From Fomitopsis serialis (taxonomy: Eukaryota; Basidiomycota; Agaricomycetes; Polyporales; Fomitopsidaceae), in assembly GCF_022376445.1 (NCBI RefSeq), contig NW_025955221.1, forward strand, positions 1 through 55,722: 55,722 nt of DNA, written 5' to 3'. Numbering within the stretch: position 1 is the first letter of the stretch; each line of letters opens with the position of its first letter. Shown in pieces: positions 24,641 to 37,389 of the stretch. The notes beneath the pieces were generated by a model, which saw only the letters and a program-made list of their open reading frames with translations, made no database searches and was not told the origin of the DNA. The translations under genes were made by a program, and so were the position numbers.

Positions 24641-26203
24641 GACGGAGTGGAATTACCTCCTCCCATGACAACCCTAACCTTAATGCGTGGGTGGTCGCGC
24701 TTCGTCTGGGTCGCGCAACGCCCTCGTGCGTACGCACCGCCCGCCCGCAACTGCCTCGGACATTTCTCCTTTCGATCTGCATCTCTGCTCGCTTCGTGGC
24801 TATCGTTCTGTTTCTGTGATGTGTTGGCGTTGGACTCTCCCTTTCCACTCATAGTCACCGTCTTCTCTTACTCTGTTGGCCCCTTCCGTTCACTTTTCAC
24901 GGCTTGTTGTCATTGTCCCCGCATCATAGGCACAATGGCATAAGCTCGGATCAGTCTGCAGTCAGACGGGAACTTGGACTGCTTAGTTCCAGGTGCGATT
25001 GTGTATCCACTGACGAGACTTCCTGAGCGATTCAAAGTCTAAAGGTACACTCTTCATCAGATTTTGCGAGTCAGGTAAGTAGATTGTACATAACTATTTG
25101 GACAACATCGACAGAACGACTAAGGACAACAGGCACAGCACGAACACGAGGAAAACAACGGAGGAAGCAAACGGGAAACAGGTATACACGACAGGGACCG
25201 GTCTATTCTCGTCAAACAACCATATCACCAGGCTTGGACAGTCCCTCGAAGGCCGGGATCACATAGGCAGCTTGGACCAAACCAGCGACGAGCTCTATCG
25301 TGACGAGCATGGACAGTGCGACGTTAACGTGGATCGAAGATGGCGTCGCCGAAGAGACGTCTCTGATGTTTGCCCATGCCTCCGACAGGAGGAACGCTAT
25401 GAACGCAATGGTGGCCCTGTGTCGCCGCGTTAGCGCGTATCGCGTGTAGATGGGGAGCGGCCCCCCATACCATGCCAGCCATACAGCAGGGATCGCCAGA
25501 AGCCTAGGGGCAGACCTCACTGACCTGAGGACTTGGGACATTGACAATCTACAGAAGAGTCATAGAATTGTCGTCATTCACAGAAATCGGTCTACGTCGC
25601 CGCGGCCGTGATGAGTCTTCAGACAATCTTCACTTTGTGGACCCATTGAGTCTCATAATATCTCATTCAGGACGCGATCGTGATCAATGGCTGTGCGTCT
25701 CAATTCGAATTCACCCGAAGTCATGAAGCGGCAATGCAGCTTACGTGAAGATACGTGGGGCGTTACTTCAGTAATCCCCATTCAATCCAACTTGAACTCT
25801 AGATTGTCCGAGCCTGCGTAAGCAGCGTCCACTTGTAAGTACTCTCAGAGCTCCACACAGTCTGTAGTGAAGACTATATTATCCGAGGATCGCATGAGGT
25901 ACGCCGTACAGTATGATTTTTGTGCATATTCGATGACTCTACGCCGTTAGGCTATCTAGGTGTCTATGTCGCAGCAAGTGCACAATTGGTCTTACGTTGA
26001 TCAATGTGTGCGAAAGATGGCGGATGATAGCCTTTTCTCCTGGACGCCCCGAGTCAGATAAGTAACGGTCCATCACATGGCTCGCCTCTTACAATTCACC
26101 ATCACTCCAGTTTTACGCCTCCATGACCCCAGAGGGCCTCGTATCCAAGTCCTCGAGGGACCCTGAAGCAGCCGCTAAACGTTCAAGGAGTCGGTGAGTT
26201 ATC
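24641..26203. other. Intergenic region with one possible membrane-protein fragment
   Basis: A minus-strand frame at 25547-25212 encodes 111 residues with two hydrophobic stretches (PRLLAIPAVWLAWYGG and ALSMLVTIELVAGLVQAA). It could be a fragment of an uncharacterised fungal membrane protein, but no start region, partner exon or family is recognisable. The rest holds nothing I can support. Confidence 0.4.
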
Positions 26204-27573
26204 ATGCGTCCTCTAGACATGCTACGGCGTCCGATGAGTCTTATCAATTCTAATAGGGACGCTGTACGCTCGTGTCGGCGGATAGTCCAGCTATGGCCAT
26301 CCTTCAACTGCGGTCGCTGTAGCATGTCTGTGGACGGCCTCCAACCTCTCTCGCCTATCCTAGCAGCGCGGATTCCTGTGGAACTACACCTCGAGATCAT
26401 CGGCTGGCTCGCTTGTGATCGACACAGTCTACACATCTGCGCCATGGTTTCGCGAACGTGGTATCCGCACAGCGTTCACCTGTTATATGAGAAGGTCGAT
26501 ATCGGTGCTCTGAACACGGTCAGCTCAATGGCTCAATCGGCTTTCAAGCACGAGCGCGTGAGACACAACCTCGTAGGAACTCTGGCACTCGACTTGGACG
26601 GAGCGTCCGAGATCAATTCAGGACGCACTCTCGAATCTGCACTCGTCGTCCTAGCATCATTGATGCCTTCCCTGCAGAAACTCACGCTCAGACAATGTCT
26701 TCCCTGCCCTCTTCACACCTCATTCTATGCCGCACTCCGGGCTTGCAAGAACGTCACTGATCTCACGCTCTGCGGGGTAGTGCTCGAGAACTATCGCGTC
26801 CTGTTTCGTGTCCTGTGCGGTTTCCCACAGCTCCGCCGGGTTGCATTCGAAGGCAACCTGCGCTTTTCTCATGCCACTTCTCCGTCGCCAGTCGATTCAG
26901 TGCTCTTGCGCCGCAGCAAACACCCAACTAGCTGCGAATTACGGCACCTCCGCATCAGTGTCTCGAACAAAGCCCTCGTCATCCCGCTCGTTCAATGGCT
27001 TGTCGATTCGTCACTACACACGTCCATTGAATCTCTGGAAACGCGCGTCGCAGACAAGCATGTGACCGTATTGAACGAATTGCTTCAAGCTATAGGACCG
27101 TCCTTGGTACACTTCCGAGAGCTCGTCGCGTTGAACAAGAAATGTAAGCAAAATTACACCCTGTTCGCCCTTGTCTAACACGAGGTGACCGACTGTCCCT
27201 AGTTGCTCATCTCGACTTGCGTCATAACATGTCCTTACAGGCTGTCGAGCTATACAGCGGGCATCGCTCCCTCACGGACATTGAGACGGTGCTTCAATTG
27301 ACCCGAGCTCTAGCAAGTGTCGGTAGTCCGCGACTGACACGGATCGTACTCAAATGCGGCGATCATCCAGGATCCTGGAAGTCTAGCGCCAACGTACGAG
27401 CTTTCGACACCGCCGACCTGATCCCCTTGCATGCTGTGATAGGAAGACCCGTCTTCGACGCGCTGCGCGTGGTCCAGGTGGTCGTTTGCCGGAAGAGGTC
27501 GCAAGACGTGGTAGCGGTTATGACTAGACTACTCGCCCCGTGGTGTGCTCGCGGGATAGTGTCTTTCATTTGA
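26204..27573 (+). CDS. F-box-like protein, distant relative of the gene at 8174
   Basis: Two exons, 26204-27143 and 27203-27573, join in phase 1 and give about 436 residues. The F-box-like motif (RIPVELHLEIIGWLACDRHSLHICAMVSRTWY) starts near residue 54. It is followed by irregular leucine-rich segments and a C-terminal block ending ALRVVQVVVCRKRS...LLAPWCARGIV. The closing LLAPW-ARG motif, the intron position and the overall plan match the minus-strand gene at 8174-9580, so both belong to one agaricomycete-expanded family of presumed SCF substrate receptors. An ATG at 26324 (MSVDGLQPL) would place the F-box nearer the N-terminus and may be the real start. The frame is intact. Confidence 0.75.
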
Positions 27574-27994
27574 GGAAGAGGCAGAGGGGGACGTACTGAG
27601 TTTCATCGAGGACTTTGGCCTTTCGGATACCATGTAGGTTAGATGCTGTCTACCGGTCCATGCCCTCGGCGCATCGCGGGCGTGAGATCTATGCGGACGA
27701 ACTATGGATATGATTGCATAGTAAATGCAGGAAGTCGCGTATCATGAGGTGCATCGGCAGACAGTATTGTATGAATAGTAGAGAGGTGTCTCTTTTTGTT
27801 CAGCAATGGAAACTAGTAACGTTGTAGAGAACGGTAGCAGTGTCATAAACGAAAGGATGTCCTGGAATGATTGTCGACGTCGAGTGTTAACTAGTAATGA
27901 GTGAAATCATCGGCCGCGGCCGCATCTAGTGCATATATACTATCTTCTACTGAGGCTGGACCCAAGTGTCTAACTGAAACACGACCACGAAGCC
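27574..27994. other. Spacer between convergent genes
   Basis: This 421-bp stretch has the 3' ends of the F-box-like gene and the aldehyde dehydrogenase. No gene or repeat was recognised. Confidence 0.6.
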
Positions 27995-30212
27995 TCACGA
28001 TCTCTGCAAAAGCAGTAACGGCAGCCGTGCGGTCAACTTGCCCGTCAACGTCAACCACACGGCAGAAAGGCCGGCCAGGGCGATGATAGCACTGTAGCAC
28101 AGCTTCTTCGCCAGCGGCATGCTTCCATCGCGTGGAGGCAGCGAGCGCGAGAAGAGCCAGTTGAGACGGCGCAACGCGCCCTTCTGCAATGTCAACGATC
28201 TTTCAGAGCGCAATACAGCTGCAGAGATCCATGTGGGCCTACATTATACGGGGTGTAGCGCGCCGCCATCAGCGCCGAATCCAGCCAGTTCGGGGCATCC
28301 ATTGTGCAGCGCTTGTGCGTGAACGTGTCGAAGACATACTTGCCCGTTGTGTAACCGGCTATGGGCGAACGACGTCAAAAGTGAACACCGAAACGTGACT
28401 GAGACTTACTGCCACTAGCTCCGACACCACCGAACGGCATTCCTTCCGCTGCCAAGAAGATGAGTATGCGAACAAGAGTATGCATGACAGAGATGTACCC
28501 ATGACATGCAAGATAGTATCATTGGCGGCTGCCGTTCCGCTCTGGGTATTGCTGAAGACTAGCACGAAGCTCTGGTGACGATATGCCCTACTCGGGTGAT
28601 GATGAGCACAAACCTTTCTCCTTGAAGACCGCGTCGTTTGTGAAGACATAAACGTTCAATGGATGGTCACTGCATTGAATGTGAACCGCAAGTGAGCGAA
28701 CGGGCAATGAGCCAATAGAGGTGTGCGCACCGTTCATTGATGAAGTCAATGGCCTCATCCACATCCTTCACAGGTACGACCGGAAGGAATGGTCCAAAGA
28801 GCTCCTCGCTCATCAAGGAGTCGTCTCCGCGGACATCCTTGATCAGCGCCGGCGCTGCGTATTTGCTCTGCAAATCGACTTTGCCACCAAAGACGATGGT
28901 GCCCTTCGTATTGTCGATGAGGGACTTGACCCGCGCCGCATGGCGTTCGTTCACCATCCTCGTGACTTGCCCGGACACCTCGGGGTCGACCGGGTGAAGC
29001 TCGTAGTATGCGTTCTTGAGCGCCTCGACGAAGGTGTCCTGGAACCATTCCGGAACGAGGACGTAGTCCGGCGACAGGCAGAGCTGCGCGTTCCGACCCA
29101 TGAGATTCAGCTGCCACATAGGGATATCTAGAGATACGCACCTGGCCACCGTTGATGAGCTTCCCCCACATGATGCGCTTCGCCGCCGTCTTGACATCGC
29201 ACCGCGGGTCGATAACACATGGCGATTTCCCTCCGAGCTGACCAAGGTGGGTTAACCATGTTGAATCTTATCGGTAGCAGAATGGACTCACCTCCAATGT
29301 CACCGGAGTGAGGTGTTTCGCTGCCGCTGCGAGAACGACTCGTGCAACGCCACCTCCTCCCGTGTACAGGACTATGAATAGGGACGAGCTTAGGAAAGCG
29401 TCTTACATGGAGGCAAGTCGTCTTACTGTGGTCGAACGGGAGTTCGAGGATCTGAACCTTCAGCATTAGCACCAACGCCAGGTATGTGCATACGAGACAT
29501 AGCATACCTTCGTCGTCTCCGGAATACCACCATTCACGATTCGGTACACTTCCGGGTCAAGATACTTCGGAATGAGCTCGGTGAGCAACGCAGCCATCGC
29601 CGGAGAGAGCTCCGAGGGCTTCATCAGCACTGCATTCCCAGAGGCTATAGCGCCCGACTGGACACGAGGCCAGAAGGTGAGCTACTTCAAAAGAAGCCAA
29701 CCAAAAAGTCGCACCAGTGGGCAGAGAAGGAGGTACAGCGGGTAATTGAAGGGGCTGATCAGTAGCACGACGCCTTTCGGCTCGTTTCTCATCACGGGAG
29801 ACATGGCGAACCACAGCCATGAGAACGGGGCTTTCTCGGGGGACGCCCACTTCTCAACGTTGTCGTATGCCTCCTTCAGTTCCATGAGCGTGCCATTCAG
29901 CTCGAGCCTATGGTGTTGACGTCAGCAGACATGGGCGGAGGTCACTTAACAATACGCACAACTCGGACTCCTCGCGTGGACGTCCCAGGTCGGACATGAA
30001 AGCATCCTTGATGCGCTCCCAGTTGTCTTGAACGAGATAACACAGATTCAACAGCTGTTGCTTGCGGAAGGCAACGGATTTGGTCTTCCCGGTACGGAAT
30101 GCTCTCCGCAGGTCCTGGTGAATCTGCTACAATGTAAGGCCAATTCAACAACAATCGTGCCAATGACACGTACCAGTGGGATATCTTCCACTGAGGTGTA
30201 CTTGACGGACAT
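27995..30212 (-). CDS. Membrane-anchored fatty-aldehyde-type dehydrogenase (ALDH3-like)
   Basis: Would oxidise long-chain or aromatic aldehydes to acids with NAD(P)+. Starts at 30212 with a 13-codon exon ([13 protein letters not shown]); about a dozen exons keep phase. Visible motifs in order are SPFNYPLYL, the cofactor-loop region [19 protein letters not shown] and [13 protein letters not shown]. Then comes VTLELGGKSP with the general-base Glu, the catalytic Cys in [11 protein letters not shown] created by splicing, [11 protein letters not shown], and the C-terminal [12 protein letters not shown]. The last exon ends with a hydrophobic helix ([17 protein letters not shown]) and a short basic tail. 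This matches the tail anchor of fatty aldehyde dehydrogenases in the ER or peroxisome membrane. A TATA-like sequence lies about 55 bp upstream of the ATG. The frame is intact. Confidence 0.9.
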
Positions 30213-32244
30213 GGTGGGACGTTCTCGGGTGGGGTAATGAGCATGGGGGTTTGTAGACTCCGTACTTTATGTATGTATCAAAGCCGCTCGCTTAACCATA
30301 AGCCGCTGGCAATGGGATGTGATCCGCGTCAATCTCGATATTTGCGGAATTCCATCAAGGCCCTGGGCGGAGAAGACGGGGCGGGAGACTCGGATAAGTG
30401 AAGACCATTTAGCATGAGACGCAACGTCCGAATGTGGTGGTCTCCGTGAATTATGGGTCCAGGAAACTGCCAGTGCCACATGCCGTCTCATGGACAGTCT
30501 GCCTAATCGCAATGTCGTGCGAGTGTTTTAGGCCTATGGCACAACGGCCGTATGTGTGGTATTGACGTCGCAGGCTCCGCCTTCCAACTGCATGCGGGTC
30601 TAGAAGACATTTCAAGCAAAAAAGGGCGTAGAAGTTAACAGGTTGTCGATGATGACCTATTTCGTCAGCGTTTCAGTGTTCCCCGCGTTTCAATAGTGAT
30701 TTTGGCAAGATTCTAAAGTTCCAGTCTTCCTGTGAATGGGATGAATTAATAAATACTTACACGAAGTTGATTTGAAACAAGTCTCGCGTCACAACGCCAA
30801 CGGTGAGTACTTGCGATAGTGCTGTCTGCTGATCGCATACGGTGGTGGAATGATTGTTTGACGACTGCTCTTAGAAGTACGACACGACAACGACGTGTTC
30901 GGTAGTTTGCTGGCAGCTGCAGTCGGTCTTCTGCACGGTTGTGGCCAAGACGCCGGACGGTTGATGGTTCCTCGCGGCATTTGCCGGAGCCAGCAACGGA
31001 TTCCCGAGACGACCCGAACCAGGTTCGGAGCACTTTCGGAGCCTCCTTCACAGCGAGGAGGACTCGTTTCTCGTTTCTCGTCGTCCGCGGCCTGCCGTCG
31101 CTGTAGCAAATGTCACCGCACACTTCAACTACCTCCTGCCAAAGGGCTTAAGTTGGGCTCAAGTCCGAGTGAAGCATAGTTCCGGCGAACTCTGGGGAAG
31201 GAGTCTGTGCCCGCTGTGCTAGTGATCACCAACTTAGCGTGCGGTCTCGGCAGCCACTGTACCCTCGCGACGCCGCATGTTCCCGGAACCCAGCGCGTCC
31301 TGAAAAGCTGAAGTGAGAAGGCCCAGGGACGGCGAAGTACAAAACCAATACTTGCGAGGCGACTGACCGATTGCGAAGCATTAAGACCTTCAACAACAGG
31401 TCCTAGGTACGCACTTCGAGATGGTATTCGCGCAGGAATGGGCCTTGATGTTGATTCAGGCTGGAGCTCCAAATATACGTCTGTCTTAGCGGACATAGCC
31501 TGGAACCAAGAGTTCCTGAAACATTTGTTATATCTCGGAGAGAAGACTCGGAGTGCTGATGCTTCAAGTTGAACAGCACCGGATGGTATCGTCTTCGAGT
31601 TCCACACAGTTCACACGGCTTATCCACGGGCCACAGGACGCGTTCCGCAACCTATTTTGAGCTAGATATGGCACGAGAAGCAGATGCTTCCTTCCAGTAT
31701 CGCTCGGAGAAGCACGGCGAAGCCTAGTACAGATCCTCATAGTGAGTCATAAAATATCGTCATGTTCGTCTATAGGTGTCCTAATGTGCTCCATCTCTAT
31801 GAATTTGGACGTTCAACAGGTTTTATGGGGCTTTTGTACCTCACTATACATTGCCAGTGAGCGCGTCGCCTTCAGAAGCCGGGCTGCGGCATAGCTGCTG
31901 TTGGCAACTCGCGTGTGCGGCGCAGGCGTTCCATCCGCTGAAACCTCGAATTAACCATACGATGCTACGGGACGGCTAGCAAATCATCACCTTGAAGCTG
32001 AGGTCCGCGGTTCAGCGTGTTGCCGGATGTCACTTCATGGACGCTCGGTAGGAGGGTTGGTGCCGAGTCACCAGTTGTCTTGGATAGCCTACGGCGACTG
32101 AATATCAGACCACAAACGCGATTGCGGTTTCACGCATTCATCAATCTCGATTTGTCGCCGGTTGTCCCTCGTCCCATAAAGCACGAGCTATTGGGCAGTA
32201 TTGCCTTCGTTGCCTCACACACAATCATTTGACCTAGTCTCGAC
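30213..32244. other. Intergenic region, no gene recognised
   Basis: About 2 kb with only short frames. The longest (31125-31607 minus) has no domain or intron support. No repeats stand out. Confidence 0.55.
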
Positions 32245-33290
32245 ATGCGCACACTCTCAATATCCGAGGCTCAGTTGTTTTCCCTCTTCACTTGCCAGTA
32301 TCGCTTACGGCATTCATCTGGTAGCGTTCGCTGCATGTGTGTGCACCTGGTCCCGTCGTTCTCGACGCTCCCTTCCGGGACCCGCTTATTGGTCCTGGGT
32401 ATTCGTGGCCGTATCCATTTTCGTTCTAGGCACTTCGCACATCTGTTTGGTCTGCTGTCACAATATTCTGGCATTCATACTCAGCCATGGACCCGACGGC
32501 TCCGATACAGAGTTCAAAACGGCTGGATCAATGGGTTGCGGGTAAGGAGGCACCTGGACGCATCTAAATCTCTGTGTCCGAACTGACATTCATTAACGCC
32601 TGCTAGTATGTCTGCTATCAGCTCATCGTTGCACTGTCCGATGCGGAATCACCATCGATCTTTTGACGCACCAGCAATTGACTACCGTACCGCGAATGGT
32701 GGACAGCAGGCTTTATATGAATGGCTACTTTATTTGTTTGCGCAGGGCTTGCTGTTTGGCGTTTGTGGGACGTACATAGGCAGACTCCAGCACTTCTCAC
32801 CTCAGGTCAGGGGTCAAGTCGAATTTCCTTCACTGTCGTGAACGCTATTCTCGTGGAATCCGCCCTCATGTACACGCTCACGGTCATCGCGGTCACTGTC
32901 ACGGACTTTCTGGAATTTAACGTCTACTACTTCGCGATCGATGCGGTGAGGAGATCATTTGAGCTCTACAAGGCTAATGACTGATCCTGATGCCAGAGCG
33001 TGCAGGTCGCGGGAATATGTTTCGATCTCGTCCTCGCGCGCATCTGGAATGGCGTTGCAGGCGAACAGATCCAGTCCTCTGCGCATACGCGCCAGTCCGA
33101 ACTTCAGTACTGGCACAGCACATCACTCTCCACACGCATGGAGAACCTGGGTCTCGAGCCCGTGGCAGGTACAAGCCGGGAGCGCATGCTGCCATGGTCT
33201 TGCAATGGCGGCGACTCGTTTGGAAGGGTGGGCGTCGCGAAGGCCAGGTATGTTCGCCGATGCGATGTGCCACTATGTAGTCCCGACTGA
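32245..33290 (+). pseudogene. Decayed copy of a seven-helix membrane protein
   Basis: This is a diverged relative of the intact gene at 34529. It begins MRTLSISEAQLFSLF, then shifts frame by one inserted base near 32295. It continues ASIAYGIHLVAF...SWVFVAVSIFVLG and CHNILAFILSHGPDG, and shifts again near 32517. A short exon-like piece (near 32608) equals the VWARLCALISDA exon of the intact gene. The block around helices 4 and 5 is reduced, and the end is readable as VVNAILVESALMYTLTVIAV and, after an intron, SVQVAGICFDLVLARIWNG. Two frameshifts and the missing central part indicate a pseudogene that arose by local duplication. Confidence 0.65.
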
Positions 33291-34528
33291 GATGTCTGAT
33301 CAGAGCCCGTCGAGTCTCGATGCCAGAGTTGATGACATCTCCCCGCGGTTCATAGCCACGGCGTGAAATGCGCCGTCTTGGACTTCTGTTGTCTGCATTG
33401 GCGATGTAAAGGCTGTTGCGATTCGATCCCGCGAGCCCTCGGCCCAAAAGAAAAGTCCGAGCATGAAGCGGTTCATAAATGGGGCCGCAACAGGTATTCG
33501 CAGTCCTCGTCGAACTATGTCGATGTCTGACTCCGATCGAGCGACATAGAAGCCCTACAGACTAGCGCTCTTATCAATGCTGCACTGAACTGTTTTAGCT
33601 TCGTGCCTACCTTCATTCCCGCTATGTCATGACTGTTCCTGGAACCACCTGTCTATCTGCGTTGACGTGGGGGCTGTGCTCGGAGATGAGCATCCGTCTG
33701 TGGATCTACTATACGCATGTCATGATCGCAAGGCTCACGAAAAGGAACCCACCCATTGGCCTGGCGACCGCATGAGACACTGTCAAGGACTCATCCGCGC
33801 TGAAATCGATGTCTTGCTTGCTAACGTGACTTGGTGCTGTTGGGCCGCACCAGAACGATCCAGTGCTACAACTCGAGGTCGCTCACGCCAAAGATTTCAT
33901 CCGTATAAGTAGCATCGTTCGCTGATGGAGGACGCATACCATCTGTCTATCGGACCTCGCTAGCGGATGACTGTACTTAGATGATCGTCACGGTGCATGA
34001 ATTCGTTGTGGCGGTGCTGGAGCCACCGTATTTTGAGCCTTGATTAATTGCTCGGAAGGAGTTCGGAACGGCCGTTCCAAATCCCTCCACTACTTATGTA
34101 CTCTCGTATACCGCTGAGGCCTCCTGAGGCTTGAGCCAGGCAGAAAATCGCCAAGTGTTTCATATGATCATAAATGCAGTACTTGCTATTCAGTTGATTC
34201 GGTGTCGGCGCGGCACGTTCTCCGTGCCTCTCACTGGTGGCATAATAGGTGATCGACATTGTCTTCGTTGCGACAGGTCCATTCCCTTGGCCGCAGTCAG
34301 CGAGTGGGTATTACGGGTCCAGAGCAGTCGGAGGGGGGCACGGCACAAGGACTTAGTCCCGTTTTAACTGAAGTATCTCGGGCTGTCATGATCAGTGATG
34401 ATGATTTCGTCCGGACGCCCTGAGGCGGGAACGCCCGTGATGCGTCAGACCCACAGCCGATACAAATACTTACGGGCGTGGCTGAGATCTATGGCTCTCT
34501 TTTCCACTGCCCCTCGCTGTGCGCGACG
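33291..34528. other. Intergenic region, no gene recognised
   Basis: Promoter side of the seven-helix gene. Only short frames without recognisable content are present. Confidence 0.55.
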
Positions 34529-35702
34529 ATGGCGCCCGCATTCCCCATCACGGAGGCCCAGCTTGTCGCCCTCTTCGCGGAAAGCATCGCGTACGGAATG
34601 CATGTGGTGACGTTCGCAATCTGCATGTACTCCTGGATCCATCGCTCAAAAGCCTCAAAGTCAGCGAGATCATGGCCATGGATGTCTATCGCCATTGCCC
34701 TCCTTATTGTCGGGACGCTCGATGTGTCCTTCAACTTGTACCACAACATCATTGCCTTCATCTTGTACACCGGCCCTGGCGGCCCAAAGGGTGAATTCGA
34801 AAAGCTCTCTAATTGGGTCAATGTCATGCGAGTGAGTGACGTTTGACTCTCGTCATGACTGTTTAGCAAAGCTGACCTCTACAAGAGTGTTTGGGCGCGT
34901 CTTTGTGCATTGATTTCCGACGCTGCTTTGGTATGCCGCTCATCTTCATGAGCCTGAGTTATTCTGAGTATGTTCAGATATACCGCTGTTGGGTCGTCTA
35001 CAGTGTCTCCACGCAGCGGTGGTCTGTCGTGGCGCTCCCAATTTTGATTTGGCTCGGCGTGGCAGCCTGCGCTGTCATGGACGTCTTTTATCTGTGCACC
35101 CTCCATCTGTATACGTCAATCCCTTTGGCGACACAGATGCGCCCATGGCTGTATGCCTACTTCTCGTTAACGCTAGCCTTGAACGTCGTCACCACAGGTA
35201 CGGATCACTCTTTACCCTAGTGCGCGTTGACTCAAGGCTGTGAATTGCAGGCATGATTGTGTACCCGCTCTGGAAGACACGCAAGCTGACCTCCGAGTAC
35301 TTCAAATTGCGCTCGCGGAAACGAGACAGACTTAAAGGAATGATCCGCATCTTCATTGAATCTGCGCTCCTTTACACGCTGTCTGTCGCGGTCAGCGTCA
35401 TCATGGAGATGGTCCAGTCAAATGGGTACTATCCCTCAACCGATATCGTACGTAGCATGCCTGCACTCCTTTCCTTTGTACTGAGAGACCGTCGGTTGCA
35501 GAGCGTGCAACTCGCGGGCTTTACGTTTGATCTCATTATTATTCGCATCTGGAAAGGTGTCTCTACGGAACAAACCCGCGCCTTCGCCGATTCAATGACT
35601 CGGTCGCCGATGGCCCCTCACAAGGCACCGTGGCAAGAGAGTTCAGATATCAGCACCTTCGAGGTCCATCTGGAGACCGAGAACTCTGCGACGATGGTAT
35701 GA
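34529..35702 (+). CDS. Uncharacterised basidiomycete seven-helix membrane protein
   Basis: Five exons (34529-34831, 34886-34930, 34978-35197, 35251-35447, 35502-35702) join in phase and give 321 residues. Seven hydrophobic segments follow each other. They include SIAYGMHVVTFAICMYSWI, the pair around SIAIALLIVGTLDVSFN, ALISDAALIYRCWVVYS (made by splicing a 45-nt exon), VVALPILIWLGVAACAV, YFSLTLALNVVTTG, RIFIESALLYTLSVAVSVI and VQLAGFTFDLIIIRIW. The tail is hydrophilic. This plan is common in large agaricomycete families of unknown function that resemble fungal GPCR-like proteins. I cannot assign a ligand or role. Start chosen at MAPAFPITEAQ because the in-frame upstream ATG at 34478 has no counterpart in the decayed paralog at 32245. 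Confidence 0.75.
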
Positions 35703-36187
35703 GAGGAGGATATATCTTTCCTTGGTGCGCAAACCGAACGTTCAACAGCTAACAGCGTGGACTCATCTGTACAAAGCCCCCATAACTTATTGTTCCTTTA
35801 TGTATGAAACGACCTATTGAACGACTACGACATGACTCCTCGCCGCCTTGTGGCCTTACGATCTTTCAATATGTTGTATGATACCCTGAACGCTGATACT
35901 TGGTCTTCGTCGTCACCGGATTGTGGATCGGTGTTGTACTGCGTCGTCTATTTATACCTGTATCGTGCGTCATATCCTTATGCATCATTTATTCACAATT
36001 TGTTGTAGTGCCGCACTGAGAGTTGGTCGAATCCAGTTCGTTAGATTCACAGTCAACGATGTGGATGGTTTTGATTCAGCAGGCGGAATGACATCACGAC
36101 AGCGACACTATCGCACGAACACTCCCCTGTGATATCGACTTGCGTACAATCACCCCAGACATTACGCTTCTGCGCGCGAGACCACTC
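35703..36187. other. Spacer between convergent genes
   Basis: This 485-bp stretch lies between the stop codons of the seven-helix gene and the GH12 gene. No further feature was recognised. Confidence 0.6.
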
Positions 36188-37389
36188 TTACGTGTTGACA
36201 GTGACGCTGAAGTCGGAGACCGTGAGCGTCGCGGTACCGGTGAATGCCTCGGTTCCGGCCTGAATGGCCTGCAGGACCTGTACAACAAAATCAACGTCTT
36301 CAACTCCCTTTTCAACGTTTTGCACGAGTGACATACCTGGGAAGTGTCCACTCCCTGGTTCTCCTCGAGGTACTCTGCGGGAGGCGGGAGAATCAGGTCA
36401 GAGCCAGTGCGGTGGACACATCGGAAATCAAGACGTACGGAAGAAGTCGTTGATGTCCGCGGTGAAACTGTTGATGTTGCCGTTCGCGGAGACGAACGAG
36501 ATGGTCTGCCAGTTGGAGTTGGGGCCGGACCAGAGGTTCCAGGTGTTGCCAGCGACTGTGATGCCGGAGTCGATTTGGGAACCGACAGGTTCAATGCTGA
36601 AGACCAGATCGATCAGGAAAAGTTTCCCTAAAATTGCAAATGCACGCACCCCCCCTCGCCAGAGAGCCAGATCATGCTGAGATAACGCGTCGTAACGAGA
36701 GTGTCAGCTATAGTTGAGCTGGTGCAGTTTCAAAACGTACATCTCGTAGCTAGAAGTGCTGGAGGCCGGGTCCCCAGCGGAGGTTCCAGTCCAGATGTCG
36801 TACCTAAAAGGAGCAGGTTGAGACTGAATTATCTATTTTTATTGTCGATTCACTCACGAGACGTCGGCCCTTAGGCCGGAAGACTGAGACGTGTACTCCC
36901 AGTTGTAGGTGGTGGGAGCGGAAGTGATATCCGCCAGCTGCAATGCGGACAGAGTCAGTGATAATTTAGAGGCAGTCGCATGATCTCGACTTACAGTTAC
37001 GCCACTGACACCGGACGTCGGCTGGACATTGGCGTCTACCACAACGTGTGAGTAACAACACATGGCAGGTCGTGCGGAAGAGAGCCCACTGACAAGTCTT
37101 GACGTCGTTCTCGTTGTCCGCCCAGGTGTAGGTCGTGGACCAGGTGATGCTGTTCCCACTGGTGCTCTCCAAAGTGGAGTTCTGCGAGCCGGTACCGTCG
37201 CCTGAGTCAACACAACATTGAGTTTCGCGACGGATTCACGCCATGGTATACATGCTTACCGGAGCCCCACTGGTCGTTGCAGAGCTCGTAGTTGCCCGAG
37301 GTGGCGCAGGAGTACTGACCCGTCAAGACAGTCGCGGCACGGGCACCGAGCGCAACGGCTGCGAGGACGAATGGAGTACGGAGCTGCAT
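36188..37389 (-). CDS. Secreted GH12 endo-beta-1,4-glucanase
   Basis: Extracellular enzyme expected to cut internal beta-1,4 bonds of cellulose-like glucans or xyloglucan with retention. Nine exons (37389-37260, 37201-37094, 37035-36995, 36937-36858, 36803-36741, 36676-36650, 36596-36439, 36374-36337, 36277-36188) join in phase to 244 residues, the family size. A signal peptide (MQLRTPFVLAAVALGARA) is followed by the short beta-jelly-roll catalytic domain with no carbohydrate-binding module. The nucleophile is Glu140 in YEIMIWL, where the Ile codon is split by an intron. The acid/base is Glu225 in GTEAFTG. Other landmarks are ITWSTTYTWADNEN, TTYNWEYT and WNLWSGPNSNWQ. A TATAAAA box lies 62 bp upstream. 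The exon density (one exon of 27 nt) is high even for this group. Confidence 0.93.
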
